The notes below the pieces were generated by a model. The model was not told where the DNA came from and did not search any database. It saw only the letters and a list, made by a program, of their open reading frames with translations. Position numbers and translations under genes: made by a program. Shown piece by piece: positions 1-12,300 of a stretch of DNA of 64,000 nt (positions within the stretch are counted from its first letter, which is position 1; each line of letters begins with the position of its first letter). The stretch is from Pipra filicauda (taxonomy: Eukaryota; Chordata; Aves; Passeriformes; Pipridae): positions 2,237,001-2,301,000 of the forward strand of contig NW_024105087.1 of assembly GCF_003945595.2 (NCBI RefSeq), given 5' to 3'.

Positions 1-2615
1 CTTCAGTGTCATAGTCCTCTTTCCAGTCCTGATAGGGCCACAGGCATCCAGTGTCAGGAAATGAGGATCAAAACTTTTTGTTTAAAGGCAATTGTTTTCT
101 GTAGTAGTGATACAAGAAGAAAGGAATAGAATCTGTTTAATTCTACCTCATTTCAGTCTGTTTCAAATCACTGGCTGGTATTTTGTCACCTAACCTTGCT
201 TGGTTTTGTATTTGGCTCCTGTAAACTGTATGAAAACATTGAAGACTGCAGCACAGGAAGGACCAATAAAAACCATGAGAGGGGAAAATGGGGTGCACGG
301 AGAGGAAAAGTAGATTATTTCCCTGTGCTCTTCCCTTCAAGTAAACAATGTTAAGTGGTTGAATTGCTCAGTGAACTCATCTGGTCTTATTCCATACGTT
401 TTACCAGAGTTAATAGTGATTATTAATAAGTGAGTTTTTAATAGATCTTATAAAAATACTGTTCCACGTAAAGATTGCTGATTTAGCCCCAAAAGAACTA
501 TTAGAACAGCTGTGTATAATCTCGTTTTTTCTGAAAGAAATACTAGAGTTTAGACAGCTGGGGGTCCACATATGCTTGGGGGGCAGAAAACAGCTTTTAT
601 TGTTGCCTTATTATTTTGAGAAAGGATATTTTTTGAGTTGTTTGGCACCTTCCTTGTTCATGTCAGAGAAAATCACACATTTACTGCTAATGAGTAGAAT
701 GGAGTTTTATGACTTTGTCTGAATATCTTCTGTGAGATGACTTCCTTTACCACTAAAACCATTGACAGAGCCCTTCCTGTTGGTTTTAATGAGAAAGAAT
801 TGGACCTTTAATAAGCATCATGGTCACGTAAGCTTGGGGTTTGTTTTTTTAGCATCGTGCTTTTTAAGTGTTTTTAGTTACTGCCTGCAGTGTATACAGC
901 TGTGAACTTGGATAATAAATAAGGATTATTTCTATGAAGAAACCTTTGGCAGCAATTTTTGCTTTGCTGAGGTAAGCTGTTAGTCATCTGCCACCAAAGG
1001 GTAATCAGCTAGATTTTAAATATTGCTGTGTCTTTCTACTTTTACTGTATTTTTGATTAGTCAATAAATACATGTTTAGTCTCTTTCCAAAGCCCAGCAA
1101 TCAGTAGAGATGCAAGATACGTCGCTGAAAAGAACCGAACCAACAACAGCTAATTGTAAAGCTTTTGGTTGTTCCAAGAGAAAGTCGGGCTCACTTGGAA
1201 ACTAGTGGAAGGTGGTAACACTTCATTATAAAAACATCTTAACCAAAAATTTGTGTTGACAGGTGGTAAAGTACATTCTCAAGATTGAATAAACTTATTT
1301 TCTGATAGCAAAAGTGAAGCCAGAGAAACTGCACTCCCTGATACTAAGGGTGAATTTGAGATTGCGTACCTTGCAGGCAAATACAATTCAGATTCAAGAG
1401 CCTAAATTTAGGCTTCTAAATCCATGTTTAGGAACCTGGCAGATTTTCAAAAGAGCTTAGTACCGAGTCAAGGAGAATGTCTTGTGTAATGGAGTAAATA
1501 TAGAGAGGAATCATAATTTTCTTTTCTTGCTTTTTATGAAATAATTCAGATCCAAACATCCTTACCATCCTAACTCTCCCTCCTGATTCCCAAACAAAAA
1601 GTCTAAGAGGAAGTTGCAACAAAATGTACTGTGTAATGAAATTTTTTGGCATATTGAGTAAATACAAGTGGCAATGGCCTGACATGGCTAGAAACCAATA
1701 CATATATCCTGGCTTACGGATAGAGAGTAAGGAAATTAGCTGTTTGGGTTCTTACTTGACCAGCAAAAAAGAGAGAGTTATTAGTTGCATTACAGGCAAA
1801 CTGGGTGTGTGCTGTATTCAGTCATTAGATATATTGCAACAATACACCAGGTAGCAGTGGTTTAACCATATCTAAAGAAACTCTCTTGATAAATAAGGAG
1901 CACAGTGTATGATCAGATATTTTTCTTCATCTCTGCTATTTTTTTGCCTGCGATATGGATACAAATAAGGACATGTGCATTATACAGATGCCTTCTAGTT
2001 CAAATTTGGTTTCAATAGACCTTTACTTGGTATTTTAGCTTGTAAAGCCTTTAGCTGATAACAAAAGATTAGGTTGCATAAAATTTCTTCACCTCAATAG
2101 AGCGGTCCTTGCGGTAAACGAATTCATTCATTGGAGTAATCAAGATCATATTTGTTATCATGCGGCAAAGTCTTTCTCTTTTCCACCCATCTCAGTGAGA
2201 GGAATTTTCAGTTAGAAGGTAAATAGATAACATAAAAATTACTGTAATAGAAAATAATCATATTTAACTGTACAGTTATAAAAGATATGAAACTGTGAGC
2301 ACTTTAAGGCCCATTGATAAAACTGTCAAGAGAAACTGTTTGAATATTCTACTCCCAATATGTCAATCAGATTTGTAATGTAGGTATGGATGCTTGCAGA
2401 TGTTTGGCTATTGATTTTCCACTGCTGTATCTTCAACAGTGCATTAGCATGTATGTCCTACAACATACCAAAGAATTAAAGGTTTCAAACAGATCACAAG
2501 TTTTCCTTTATGACACTTATTTTTTCAGACTATGCCAGTTTTCAGGAGAAAGCCGTCCTTCAGCTCTTTGTTTTATTTTCAGCCATTGGCTGTATTTCAA
2601 CAATACATCAAATGA

Positions 2616-2662
2616 ATTGCGCAATCTGAGTGCAGAAGATGAATTTATTAAAAGATTGCGCA
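2616..2662. promoter_or_regulatory. Perfect C/EBP-type palindrome with an inverted half copy
   Basis: ATTGCGCAAT at 2616-2625 is a perfect 10-bp palindrome and matches the known C/EBP family optimum. TGCGCAATCT (2618-2627) is also repeated in inverted orientation as AGATTGCGCA (2653-2662), giving a 10-bp stem across a 25-base spacer. The two copies hold CpGs, which are scarce in the surrounding AT-rich DNA. The motif match is seen directly. Binding, and any enhancer role, is inference, and a 10-bp match can occur by chance in 64 kb. Confidence 0.35.
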
Positions 2663-2690
2663 TCACATTGTTCATTTTACATATCCCCAT

Positions 2691-2750
2691 TTGCTCCTAA
2701 TCTTTGGGATACCTTAAAGATTGCTCCTAATCTTTGAGATGCCTTAGGTT
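2691..2750. repeat. 30-bp imperfect tandem duplication
   Basis: Two adjacent 30-base units (2691-2720 and 2721-2750) both begin TTGCTCCTAATCTTTG and differ at only a few positions towards their ends. This looks like a simple replication-slippage duplication, recent enough to stay legible. No function is suggested. Confidence 0.8.
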
Positions 2751-4162
2751 ATGGTAGGTCAAACTGTGAATTTGAAAACTTGTGGTTTTGCAAAAAAAGA
2801 AATTAAAAGAACCATTATAAAATTAAGAAGCACTGTGGAGAATCTAGTAACAAAAGTAATTCTGACACATGAATTAGTAGTTTGTGGAAAACTGAAACAC
2901 CTACAAAGCTGGAAAATGTGTTGCAGCCAGCCAGTGCTTGGCTGCCATGGATGGCAGAAGAACATACAAACAGATTAGTTTACAGTCAGGTCTGGGAAGC
3001 AGGGCACAGAAACAGAACTATAGAGGTTTGGGAATTGTGCCCAGCTCTGCTGCAGTTTTACTGGGCAACCTGAATAGTTGTTTCATATTTCTGTTTCTTT
3101 CCAACACTCGGTTTTGACTATTCCTGACATGATGTTATAACAGGGAGGTTGATGGGAAATCAAGGTTTGAACTGTAAACCCTCCTGGGCAGAGCACCATC
3201 CTGTGTGCTTGTACTATGCCTGGCACAATAGAGCTGTTCTCTCTATGGGGCATTACTGTAATATAAGTATCAATATTTTAATCATCTGCCTTATTTCATC
3301 TGTTATCTCACGATTGTTTAGAGTAATTTGGACATTTGTTTTCTTTGCACATTTAAAATGGTCCCAGGGAGACTTTAGTGGATTGAGGTTCAGGGATCAT
3401 GTGGACCTGATTATTCAAATTCCCTGCACCTGTGGGGGTTTCTTTTGATATTGCATGTTTCAAACTGAATGTTCGCTAAATACAATGAATTTAAAATATG
3501 GAAAAAATGAATTAAATGAAAGCATTAGAACTGCATCTAAGTTTGTAATCAGCATGATATGGGGGATGGAAATGAATGTGGAACCCAGCTGAACAGTGTG
3601 TTGGCATAAGAACTCTTGACTTACAGCTGTTCCTTTGTTCTTTTTCGTTAGTTTTACAGCATTTTTTTTCCAGAAAACCTTACTTTGCATGAAAGACAAA
3701 TTCATATGAGAAGATTGTTTAGCTTTGTGCATCATAATTTAAACAGAGTGAATTTAAATTTGTTAAAGTTGCTCAGGATTCTGATGGAGTGGGCAGTTTA
3801 GCCTAATAGGTCATTTCTACCCAAAATTAAAAACTAGTAATTTCTGAAGCATAAAAATCAGCTGAAACAGAAATATTCTTATTGTTTAGTAAGGCTAACA
3901 TGTCTTCAAAAACAGAATTACTGAGATAAAAGAAGAAAACAGAAATCCATTTCAAGAACTATGCATGGAAATTGCCTGTAAATAGCTTCTCTAGACACTG
4001 TGAAAGAATGAGACAGATGGATAAGAGTGAAGGACCCTGTCTGGTAAGCGTTCCTAGTCTGCTGCAGGTAGTTCTGAATTCCTCATAAGATATGCTTTTA
4101 ATTGTTGATTTTTTCACAGAGTAACTCATGAGGAAGACCACCATTCACTTTTCCTGTGAGAG

Positions 4163-4340
4163 AATAGAATAACTCAGATTGGAAGGAACCTCAGGAGGTC
4201 TCTTGTTTCACCTCCTGCTAAATGAAGGCTGAACTATGAGGTCACATCAGGTTGCTTTGCATTTAATCCAGTATGATCCTGAAAAACTGCAGGAATGGAA
4301 ACTGCAACTCTTCTCCTCCTTGACAGCCTTCATAGTCAAT
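4163..4340 (-). mobile_element. Old CR1 LINE 3'-end fragment
   Basis: Read on the minus strand, this is the terminal coding end and 3' UTR of a CR1 element. On the plus strand it appears as the antisense signature: a degenerate AGAATAGAATAACTCAG start, then GGAAGGAACCTCAGGAGGTC, CACCTCCTGCTAAA and a TGAGGTCACATCAGGTTGCT segment. These match, in order, the known avian CR1 3' end. It is heavily diverged, 5' truncated as CR1 copies usually are, and carries no usable coding sequence. Target duplications are not visible. Confidence 0.8.
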
Positions 4341-4368
4341 AAGTTTTTCCTTTTATCAAGTTAATATA

Positions 4369-4495
4369 CTTTGTTTTGGTTGTGGGATTATTTTTTGTGT
4401 GTTTTTGTTGTTGTTGTTTTGGGGTTTAGTTTGTTTGTTTATTTTGGGGTTTTGTTTTGCATTTGGGGTTTTTATTTGTTTGGTTTTTTTTCCTG
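4369..4495. repeat. TG-rich low-complexity tract with G runs
   Basis: The plus strand is almost purely T and G for about 125 bases, built from GTTT, TTG and TTTTGGGG-like units. It holds three runs of four Gs plus one of three. The open frame crossing it on the plus strand is a low-complexity artefact rich in Phe, Val and Leu. The G runs are too far apart for a canonical G-quadruplex. Strand-asymmetric tracts of this type arise by slippage. Confidence 0.85.
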
Positions 4496-5721
4496 GAACA
4501 TGGTATTTCAAATTCCAATGCTTAGCTTAACCTTAAAAGATTCAAATCTGTGTTTTCAGCATCTTGGATTAATATCATAATTACGATAGAGGCTGGTTAG
4601 GTGGGTTGGATTGTATGACCTGTAGAATTTGTTCTGCTAGGCAGAAAGGACTTCATGAATCACTAGACTAGAAAAACAGATCTAGGGTCAGCAGAAGTCT
4701 AGTGTTGCAGTTAGGGGAGAAAGGGACTAGGAAGAAGAGGCATTGGGTTTCTGGTCCATACTGTAATAATTGTTGCTATGCATTCCCTGTTAAATAGCCA
4801 CCATGAAAAGTACAGGAAGAGAAACATAATCCAGGTTTCTTGCCACTCATAGGAGCATCCTGTTTACAACATTAGAGAGTCATATCATAGTTCTGGGATT
4901 TTGTTATTTTCCAGTTTCATCTAATGAAACTTGAATACTTTTTTTGCTGAGATTGTCCAGCTTAAACAGGAAAGCTATCATATCCTGTATAGCCAGGTGG
5001 TGAGAGATCTATTCAAACAGATGGATTTTGAGTCTCCTCCCCCTGAGGTGGTTTAGCCAATGCTTTAGCATCAGTGCTTTCATCACTGCTGTTACTGCAC
5101 AGTGAACTTTTACTAAACCCTCTCCTGGACATCTCAGTGAAAGTGCCATATTCATAGCTACATGTCAGCCCAGGCTCACCAAACAGCCACTGACTGCATT
5201 CATCATAAGGCAGGTTTATTCCCTGCTAGAACTGTGATTGGGTTCAGGTATAAATATTTAAGGCAGCAGTGTTAGGTGAACAGTAAAAGCATCATTCCCA
5301 CCAACATCTGCCTCCTGGTTCTCCAACGTGGAAGGCAATTAGAAAGCACAGTAACAAAAATTTATATGATTTCTCAGATTATTATTATTTTTCTTTCTTC
5401 TTTCTCACCCTTTTTGATTGTCTGTTCATTTGTTGAAGGGATTGTCACACAAGGTGCAGAACTGTTAGGGTGAAGGGGTTCAGGTGGCCAAATGCCACTG
5501 AGTTTCTCTCCTACTTTCACCACCATGTTCTAATGGGATCATTGGCAGATGTCTTCCGTATGAGTTTTCACAGACTCTTTTACAAATATTTTCTGTTTAT
5601 GGACATGCTGAAAGATCACGTACAAAGCAGAAATTGATAGGGGCTGTATTTTAAATGTGTGCACTGCTGCATGAATTACAACTTAGTTGTATCAAAGCAG
5701 GCACCCAATTCAGTGAATGTT
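4496..5721. other. Noncoding, nothing recognised
   Basis: AT-rich unique sequence. No open frame of note, no repeat family and no RNA gene were recognised. Short open frames here lack any family signature. Confidence 0.55.
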
Positions 5722-5815
5722 TAGCAAAGTGGCCTTCATCTCTCTGTGCTTCAATTATATGATTTCTTAGAGGTGTTGGGAGGATAGATTAATTATAGTG
5801 AGAGCTGAGAGCGCC
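5722..5815 (+). mobile_element. Probable MIR-type SINE fossil
   Basis: The segment follows the conserved core of the MIR SINE on the plus strand: an AGCAAAGTGGCCTTC part, then CTCTCTGTGCTTCA, then TTAGAGGTGTTGGGAGGATAG and TTAATTA. In the known MIR consensus the corresponding order is the CTCTCTGTGCCTCAGTTTCC box followed by the GGGTTGTTGTGAGGATTAAATGA box. It is gapped and diverged, as expected of a repeat this old. The match is by eye; alignment to the MIR consensus would settle it. Confidence 0.55.
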
Positions 5816-7450
5816 ACCAAAAAAAAAGCTGAGAAAACCACAAAAAAGCCTATGAAGAAATTGGTAATTTTGTATTCAGTGCAGGGTTTTGATGATGTGT
5901 GCTAAATAAGGTCTGGAATCAAACACAGAAGGATGATGATAAAAAGAAAAACTGAATAGCTCCCCATTCAGTTAATGTCCATTTTATACCCTAAGTCCTG
6001 TAAGGGAGAAAAATGCAACATTATTTCTCATATTTTATAACTTCTGAGTTCTTGAATCTGCAAATTTAATATTTGGGTAGCATTGAGATTAGAGAAAATG
6101 CACACCAGAAATGGCACAAAAGAATGCTCTTCCATGAGGACATCTCACAGGTTTCATTTAAGCGAGATACAAGAGTTTGTTCAAATTTTCATGTACAGAG
6201 AGCTTTGGTTGTTGTTGTTAGTGCCGGAAATGAAGCTGCTTGTTATCAGTAAACTTCTCAGCAGCTGCCTAGCCAAGAGGCTCCCACGTTTCCTTGTCCA
6301 GCTACCCGGTGCTGTGTGCAGCAAATATGCCTGGGGGTAGTAAATAAACCTGGAAGAGATCTAATATTCCTGAGCTGACACGATGGGGCTGCCTTTGTGT
6401 GAAAAGAAATTGTGGGATTCAGATGCATGGGAGCCTAATTTTTAAGCTTTATGATTAGAGGTACAGTCTTTACTGTCCTCACCTGTACTATTAACTGTTT
6501 AATTCTCCTTTGTGAATTCCAGTCCCCTTTGGAATCAAAAGGCAAAGAAAGCCTCAGTTTTTAATTTCTGCCTGTCAGTCACTCGAGCAGAATTGATGAC
6601 CCATTCACAAGGATTACTAAAGCTACACAGGCAGGAACCCATTTGACAAGTAAAGGAAAACTCCCTTTTTTCTTTGGTACCTTTGTGGCTGTAATTAACA
6701 TTTCTGTTTTGTTCTAATTATAGTTTTTGTATTTTAGCCATTATGCTAATGGTGTTGTTCAGTAGTATGTGAGATTGCATTCATTATCACTGGTGAATTA
6801 AACCTTTATTAAAGAAAAATTCCCTCAGGCCTCATTCTGAAGTTAAGTAATTATTCATTTGGTTTTATCCTGGCAATTAGCGTACATACTGTAGCACTCA
6901 TGATTGGATTTCTATACCTCCCCAGATGAGATTAACCCACTATGGTAAATAAATGTACAACAGCTCCCAACATGTTTTTTTAAGTGCACTATTATATGGG
7001 AAAAAAACCCCCCAGAACCAAAAAAAAAAAACCCAAACCCAAAAAGACTCATCATTCAGTAGAAGAGTTTTTGAGCTCCCAGCAGACCATACAGTCAGAA
7101 GGAGATTGTGCTGGACAGCTGGGGCTCTGTGGAGTAACAGTAATAACAAACGAGTTTATGAAGCCCTCCAACAGAGCAGTTAATTCTTTCTTCAATTGCA
7201 ATGACTTCCTTGGTCAATATGCTTCATATCTGAGATATGCACTATACTCAGCCACACTCACATTGTAGATCAAGCCTTCTGAGAGCCTCCAGACATAAAC
7301 AAATTGCCTGGATGATGTAGCCTAGTTCTCAGCCATGAGAGGGGAAAAAATGTCAAGGAAAATCTTATTTGACCACCCCTACATGCTAGAAGCTTTTGAA
7401 TGCCTCACAGACACTGTTGAATTTAACCATAATTCCTTGACAAAAGATGA
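5816..7450. other. Noncoding; candidate conserved element in the middle
   Basis: Unique sequence without a supported gene. It includes a motif cluster at 6560-6960 (separate entry) and an A/C-rich run near 7000-7045 (long A run with CCC interruptions). Open frames over the A-rich run are low-complexity artefacts. Confidence 0.5.
6560..6960. promoter_or_regulatory. Candidate noncoding regulatory element (homeodomain motif cluster)
   Basis: Within about 400 bases there are three TAATTA cores (6692-6697, 6715-6720, 6848-6853), one CAATTAG (about 6874-6880) and an octamer-like ATGCTAAT (6743-6750). There are no stop-free coding frames and no transposon signature. Dense homeodomain/POU cores in a gene-poor region are common in vertebrate developmental enhancers. 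AT-rich DNA yields such cores by chance, so this is a pointer only. Cross-species conservation is the deciding test. Confidence 0.25.
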
Positions 7451-7558
7451 GGTTTTATGTCTATTTTACTACCAGAACATAGAGGCATGGACAAATTAGG
7501 GATTTACCAACAGTCACAAAGAAATCATCAATAGAAACAAATTCTGACTGTAGTTCCC
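7451..7558 (-). mobile_element. Probable MIR-type SINE fossil
   Basis: Antisense MIR core on the plus strand: GATGAGG near 7447, TATTTTACTACCAGAACATA, AGAGGCATGGACAAATTAGG and a CAACAGTCACAAAG box. The known reverse-complement MIR order is ATTTTACAGATGAGGAAACTGAGGC, then AGAGGTTAAGT, then CCAAGGTCACACAG. Order and spacing agree, although identity is low. Confidence 0.5.
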
Positions 7559-8939
7559 CTGTGGCCTAATCAGATGTTTTACCTGTGTTAACATTTTTTG
7601 TCTCATATCTCTTTTTAGCACATATCTAGTTTACAGATCTGTCACAAAATGTGGTGAATGCATTTGAAGTCTCTTTTTAACTGATCCAATGCATCTTATG
7701 CTTCTCTATGGGGAGGGGCAGCCATTGTCCTACCTTTAATTACAGCTAGAGTTTTTAGAAGTACTTTTAAATAGAAACATCTTACAGACATTAAATGAAT
7801 CAATCAAGCATCCTTGATTCCATACAAGACTTCAGTGATGGCTCATATATAATCATTGCATAAGGTGAAACCTAACGTGCTACTACAGCCAAAACATTAA
7901 TCAACTCCCTGAGAGTTTTGCCTCAAGAAGTAATTTAGGATTTGACCTTGAGTTTGGGTAGCTAGTATATACAAAATGCAGGCATTACCTCTACTGTTGT
8001 GAACCCATAAAATTTGCACAGATAGTAAAAATTAGTATACATTGATTTTTGATAAGCATCATTTAATCTCTTGTATATTCTGGCAATATCTACCATATAC
8101 CCACAGGATCTAGGAACAACCTTAAACATCTCCACTTTCAATTCCAAATGCAAGCTGCATGTCATTAACCTTGCCTCAATATCAAACATGTGAAGCACAG
8201 CAGACATAAAATAAATAAATGAAAAATAATTTTGAAAACTGCCACATAATTTTCCCATTGGGAAAGAAGACAGAGAAAAAGAAAAAGGGAAACACAATGC
8301 TTGTCCCGTCCTTTAATGCATGTCATGAAAGTATTTCACTTCAGATTCTCAGAGGTCATCTGCCTCACCTATGCTGCTATCAATGGAAGTAGCATGCCTA
8401 AATATATTTGAGTTTCTGGGCTTCAGTTTCATGCAGCTGAAGATAGAAGGAAAATCTGAATAGAATTCAAGGTCATTAGTAAATCTTATTAAATTATGAA
8501 TTATATGTGGAGCTATAGATCACACAACACAATATTGCTAACAGTAGGTGTTATCCTACCTCTTGGGATATTGAAGAGGTTGCTTGATTAATATTCATAA
8601 GGTGTTTTAAAATAATAAACTGATATATAAGTGACAAATATTATTGTGCTGTACTACATCTCATTACTCTGGTAGGTTTGTATTGTGTACTGTAAGCCTT
8701 CCACACAGAAGTCATTCTCTTCTGAATGGGCTTTGCAGAGCACCACATCCATTGAGGGCTCACTGGCAGTGAGGCGTGATGATCAGGGACATTCAACTTC
8801 CAGGCTTTGCTCTTAACCACTTAGTGGAGTTGCAGTTACATCACTATGGAAAGCAAGCTCTCATTAAATTGCTGTTTAGGAGTAAAGGGAGGAGTAAACT
8901 TGGGTTTCAGCTGAAAAATCATCTTGTTAGATTGCATTT
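7559..8939. other. Noncoding, nothing recognised
   Basis: AT-rich unique DNA. A 111-codon open frame on the minus strand (7962-8297) has no recognisable domain and biased hydrophobic content typical of AT-rich chance frames. No RNA gene or repeat family was recognised. Confidence 0.55.
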
Positions 8940-9296
8940 TAGCCTGGAGAAGAGGAGGCTCAGAGGTGACCTCATCACCGTCTATAACTACCTGAAGGGA
9001 AGTTCTAGCCAGGTGGGGGTTGGTCTCTTCTCTCAGGCACTCAGCAATAGGACAAGGGGGCACGGGCTTAAGCTCTGCCAGGGGAAATTTAAGTTGGATA
9101 TCAGGAGAAAATTCTTTACAGAGAGAGTAATCAGGCATTGGAATGGGCTGCCCAGAGAGGTGGTGGATTCATCATCCCTGGAGATTTTTAAACGCAGATT
9201 GGACGTGGCACTGAGTGCCATGATCTAGTAAATGGACTGGATTTGGACCAAGGGTTGGACTCGATGATCTCGGAGGTCTTTTCCAACCCAATCGAT
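8940..9296 (+). mobile_element. CR1 LINE 3' fragment (C-terminal ORF2 end plus 3' UTR)
   Basis: This is a 5'-truncated CR1 non-LTR retrotransposon. The sequence enters at the [13 protein letters not shown] segment of the ORF2 C-terminal tail and stays open through VGVGLFSQ, the [12 protein letters not shown] block and [18 protein letters not shown] to a stop at 9226-9228. The usual 3' UTR follows (GGTTGGACTCGATGATCTCG, then TTTTCCAACCCAATCG). The open frame reaches upstream to 8776, but residues before the SLEKRR segment are not CR1 and are host flank. Its terminal coding sequence closely resembles that of the large minus-strand CR1 at 35597-37290, so both are probably one subfamily, and this copy is fairly young. 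The reverse transcriptase domain is missing, so it is inert. Confidence 0.93.
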
Positions 9297-9392
9297 TCTA
9301 TTCTATTCTATTCTATTCTATTCTATTCTATTCTATTCTATTCTATTCTAGTCTAGTCTAGTCTATTCTAGTCTATTCTATTCTATTCTATT
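9297..9392. repeat. (TTCTA)n microsatellite grown from the CR1 tail
   Basis: About 19 pentamer units, mainly TTCTA with interspersed GTCTA variants between roughly 9350 and 9376. It begins exactly where the CR1 3' UTR ends, so the CR1 tail repeat seeded it. The GTCTA variants sit in the middle in an alternating pattern, suggesting slippage amplified a mutated unit. Confidence 0.97.
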
Positions 9393-12300
9393 AAGAAGGC
9401 TTCCATGTTTAGCCACACGTCAGTTATTTTGAAGCAACTTCTGATTACCAGAAAATCTATTTTTTATTTCCACAACGACAAAGGAAATCAGGCTTGGTTT
9501 TTATCCCTCCTACATTATTACATTATTTCATAGTAATGAAAGCATGAAGACCAAATTCTTTTTTCACTGATATCTGTTCAAGTGAAATGCTGCTGGTGCC
9601 TTGACCATCCACTGTCGAGATGCCAATAGATAATGCATGTCTGTCATGACACCCATTGCAGTTGTGCAAGAAAGTAGGTATCCTCCATATATATATTATC
9701 CAAAATACTACAGAACTTTCAATCATGGCCCCTCAAAGTTCTCAAAAAAAGAAAGTGGAAAACAAAAGACAGGAAGAAAACTGAATCTCCAGAATTTTCC
9801 ACTGCTGTAACTGTCTTCCATTGCCTCTTAATGTCCCTGCAAGAATGAGAGAACCAAACATGCATTCTTGATTGAAGAGAGGAATTTTAAAAAAAAAAAG
9901 TCAATGACACAAGTGATATTCACCTATCCTTGATGGGACATCAGACCAGTTGAGGAAGGCAGTGAGCTGTTAGGTAGAACCTGCCAATATGCTGATTCTG
10001 TTTCCAGACACTTTGGCCTCCACCAAGAAGTCCACTAGCTGCTGCAAATGCTTCTACTATATCAGATTAAATTTTACAAGCTTATTTAGTTAGCAAGACT
10101 GATTATTTTTCTCTTTTACATAGGGGGAAAAAGCACTCCTGTTTATTCTTTTGAAAGCTACTTTCTTATTGAAATGCTGAATTTCCGTTATCATAACTGT
10201 ACTCAGTGTAAACAGGAAACATTTGTGCTTTGAATCAGGCTATCATGTAAAAGTAGAAGGTATTTCAGCAGGAGAATTTTGGACATGTCTGTTTGAAGGC
10301 TCTGCTGTTTTATGATGGTATTATGGAGAAAGTACTAGGAAATTGTGACAGGAGTGAAGAGGATTTGGTTAGAGCAGTTTATTGCTTCTGGTAGACATCC
10401 CAACGGTGAGACTCACGCAAAATATTTGAAATCATTATTATAACTGAAGAACTGTAAAAGCCATATCCAATTGGAGAGAAAGAAATTCTAAAGATGTTCA
10501 AAACTTGCTAATTTCATTGATTGGTGAGCAGCATACTTCTCTTAGGGGGCTCTGTATGTTCAAGGATTCAAATATATCAGCCTTGTGTTAGAGCAGTATC
10601 TAATTATGTTGGAAAATGGTGCAACTCCAGCTTGTTCTCAGCTCTGCATCACCGTCTTCAGTGGTGCTCATAACAACATATACAATCATAGCAACACGCT
10701 TTGATTTTAATTCAGTAGAAAAAAATTCTTGCTAAAAGGAGGTAATGTTGATTTTCTGTTAGGCTCCAAGTCCTTGAAGTGGCTAACTGTGAAATGGTTA
10801 CTGTAGAGGCTGATTAGGAAAACAGGCCTTGCTTTACAGGGACAGTGCTGTTGCCTTGATGAAATCTGATCATCTTGAAGAAAGCTTCCAGGTTTTCCAG
10901 TAAGAAGGTGCTAAAAAATATATTTATTAATGGCCTTTAGAAAAACGTTAACTTTGCATTTTATACCCCATTACCTCATTCACATCTCAATCACACCAAT
11001 TCTTTGAACTGTTCAGAAAATAAATGTTAGCCCATTAATTATTTCCACAATTCCTTATACTTCTTAGATATGGAATTCCTAAAATTTCAAATTCAGGCAT
11101 CTTTTAATCTGTGATATACAGCACTTTTAAAAAGATAGAGAAACTATCCATTTCAAAAGAGTGGTCCAGAATTTACCTACAACAGGAAAGTTCAGGACTC
11201 CAAGTTTGTTTTAGTTTTAGAATCTTTTCAGGAAGGTCGTCCTTATCCATAGTAATCCTGAAACTATTCATTGGCTACTACAAGTCAGGGTTTTTAATTA
11301 TGCAGGATACCAAATCTGCTAGATACATTTAGGGCATGGGTGACAGTAGTCAAATTTTCCTCTAAAATTTCCTTTGTAAATAGAGTGAAAGTTGGGAAAT
11401 ACTCAGATTCTTCAGTCATAACTCTTGACAGATGTTGGCTTGACTAGTTACCATTATAATATGCTTTAGAAAACCTACAGGTTTGTTTCACCTCCATTTG
11501 GCTCTATCTCTTATGTTTCTAGGTATATATCTGTGCATTTACTCCCACTACAAATGTGAAGAGAGGATTAGGAAAGTTTTAGTAAATTATCGACAGTACT
11601 TTTTATGAAATTTGAAAGGTGCTTCAGATTTCTGCTGACATATGATGAGAGCTAATCTGCAAGTAAATAGATCACAACATGCTATGCAGATGAGCAGACG
11701 AGCATGTTTTTATTCGTGGCTGGTACCTGTTCTTTTCCAGATTCCCTTAAAAGGAACTGGGCAGAAATGTTACCATTGCTGTGTTTTACTGAGGCACATT
11801 TGAGTTCCATTGTAATAATGACCAAATTAAGCTTCTCTATATTGAGGCTGGGAATGGATTTCCTGAAGAAACAGAGATAAAAATAGTTTCAAATCAGGAC
11901 TAGCTTTTGCTTACTCTTTCCACAGTGAGGTGAAACAAGATCTTAGAAGGTCCAGAACCAGGAACAAGAAATCTGCAAATGACTTTGCTACAGGCAAGTG
12001 TTTAGTAGTGTTAAAATATTTTTTAAAACTTTTTTGTTCTATTATTCCAGGAGGTTGCAGGGTCAAAACCAGAATTTCCAGCAGGTTGAAATATCAAGGC
12101 ATATTTTTAAAATCCCTTTGACATATTAGTGTTTTTATTGCGCATAGCAGAGTAATGGCTTGCTGCCAGTCAGACACATTCTGCTTGCTTTATTTACACA
12201 TTGAGGTCAATGAAATTCCAAAGTAGGATTACTCATTTGTGCCTAACAAATTTAGATTTGCCAGTGAAATGACCTATGTTGTCAGCAGGATTGTCTTAAT

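Larger units (their letters stand above)
1..4162. other. Unique AT-rich noncoding DNA, no gene seen
   Basis: Both strands are broken by frequent stops, and the open frames (all about 105 codons or fewer) show no recognisable family, so I read them as chance. The stretch holds a perfect C/EBP-type palindrome near 2616 and a 30-bp tandem duplication at 2691-2750, listed separately. No transposon, RNA gene or splice-flanked exon was recognised. Confidence 0.6.

Noticed and set aside
4590..4660. Possible second CR1 remnant (GGTTGGATTGTATGACC)
   Set aside because: Only a few words resemble the CR1 3' UTR and the order breaks down after about 30 bases.
8776..8937. Upstream extension of the CR1 frame at 8.9 kb
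   Set aside because: The residues before the SLEKRR block do not fit CR1; the frame is open into host flank by chance.
9297..9392. CRISPR-like or tandem regulatory array
   Set aside because: The units are pentamers without spacers and directly continue a CR1 tail, so this is a microsatellite.
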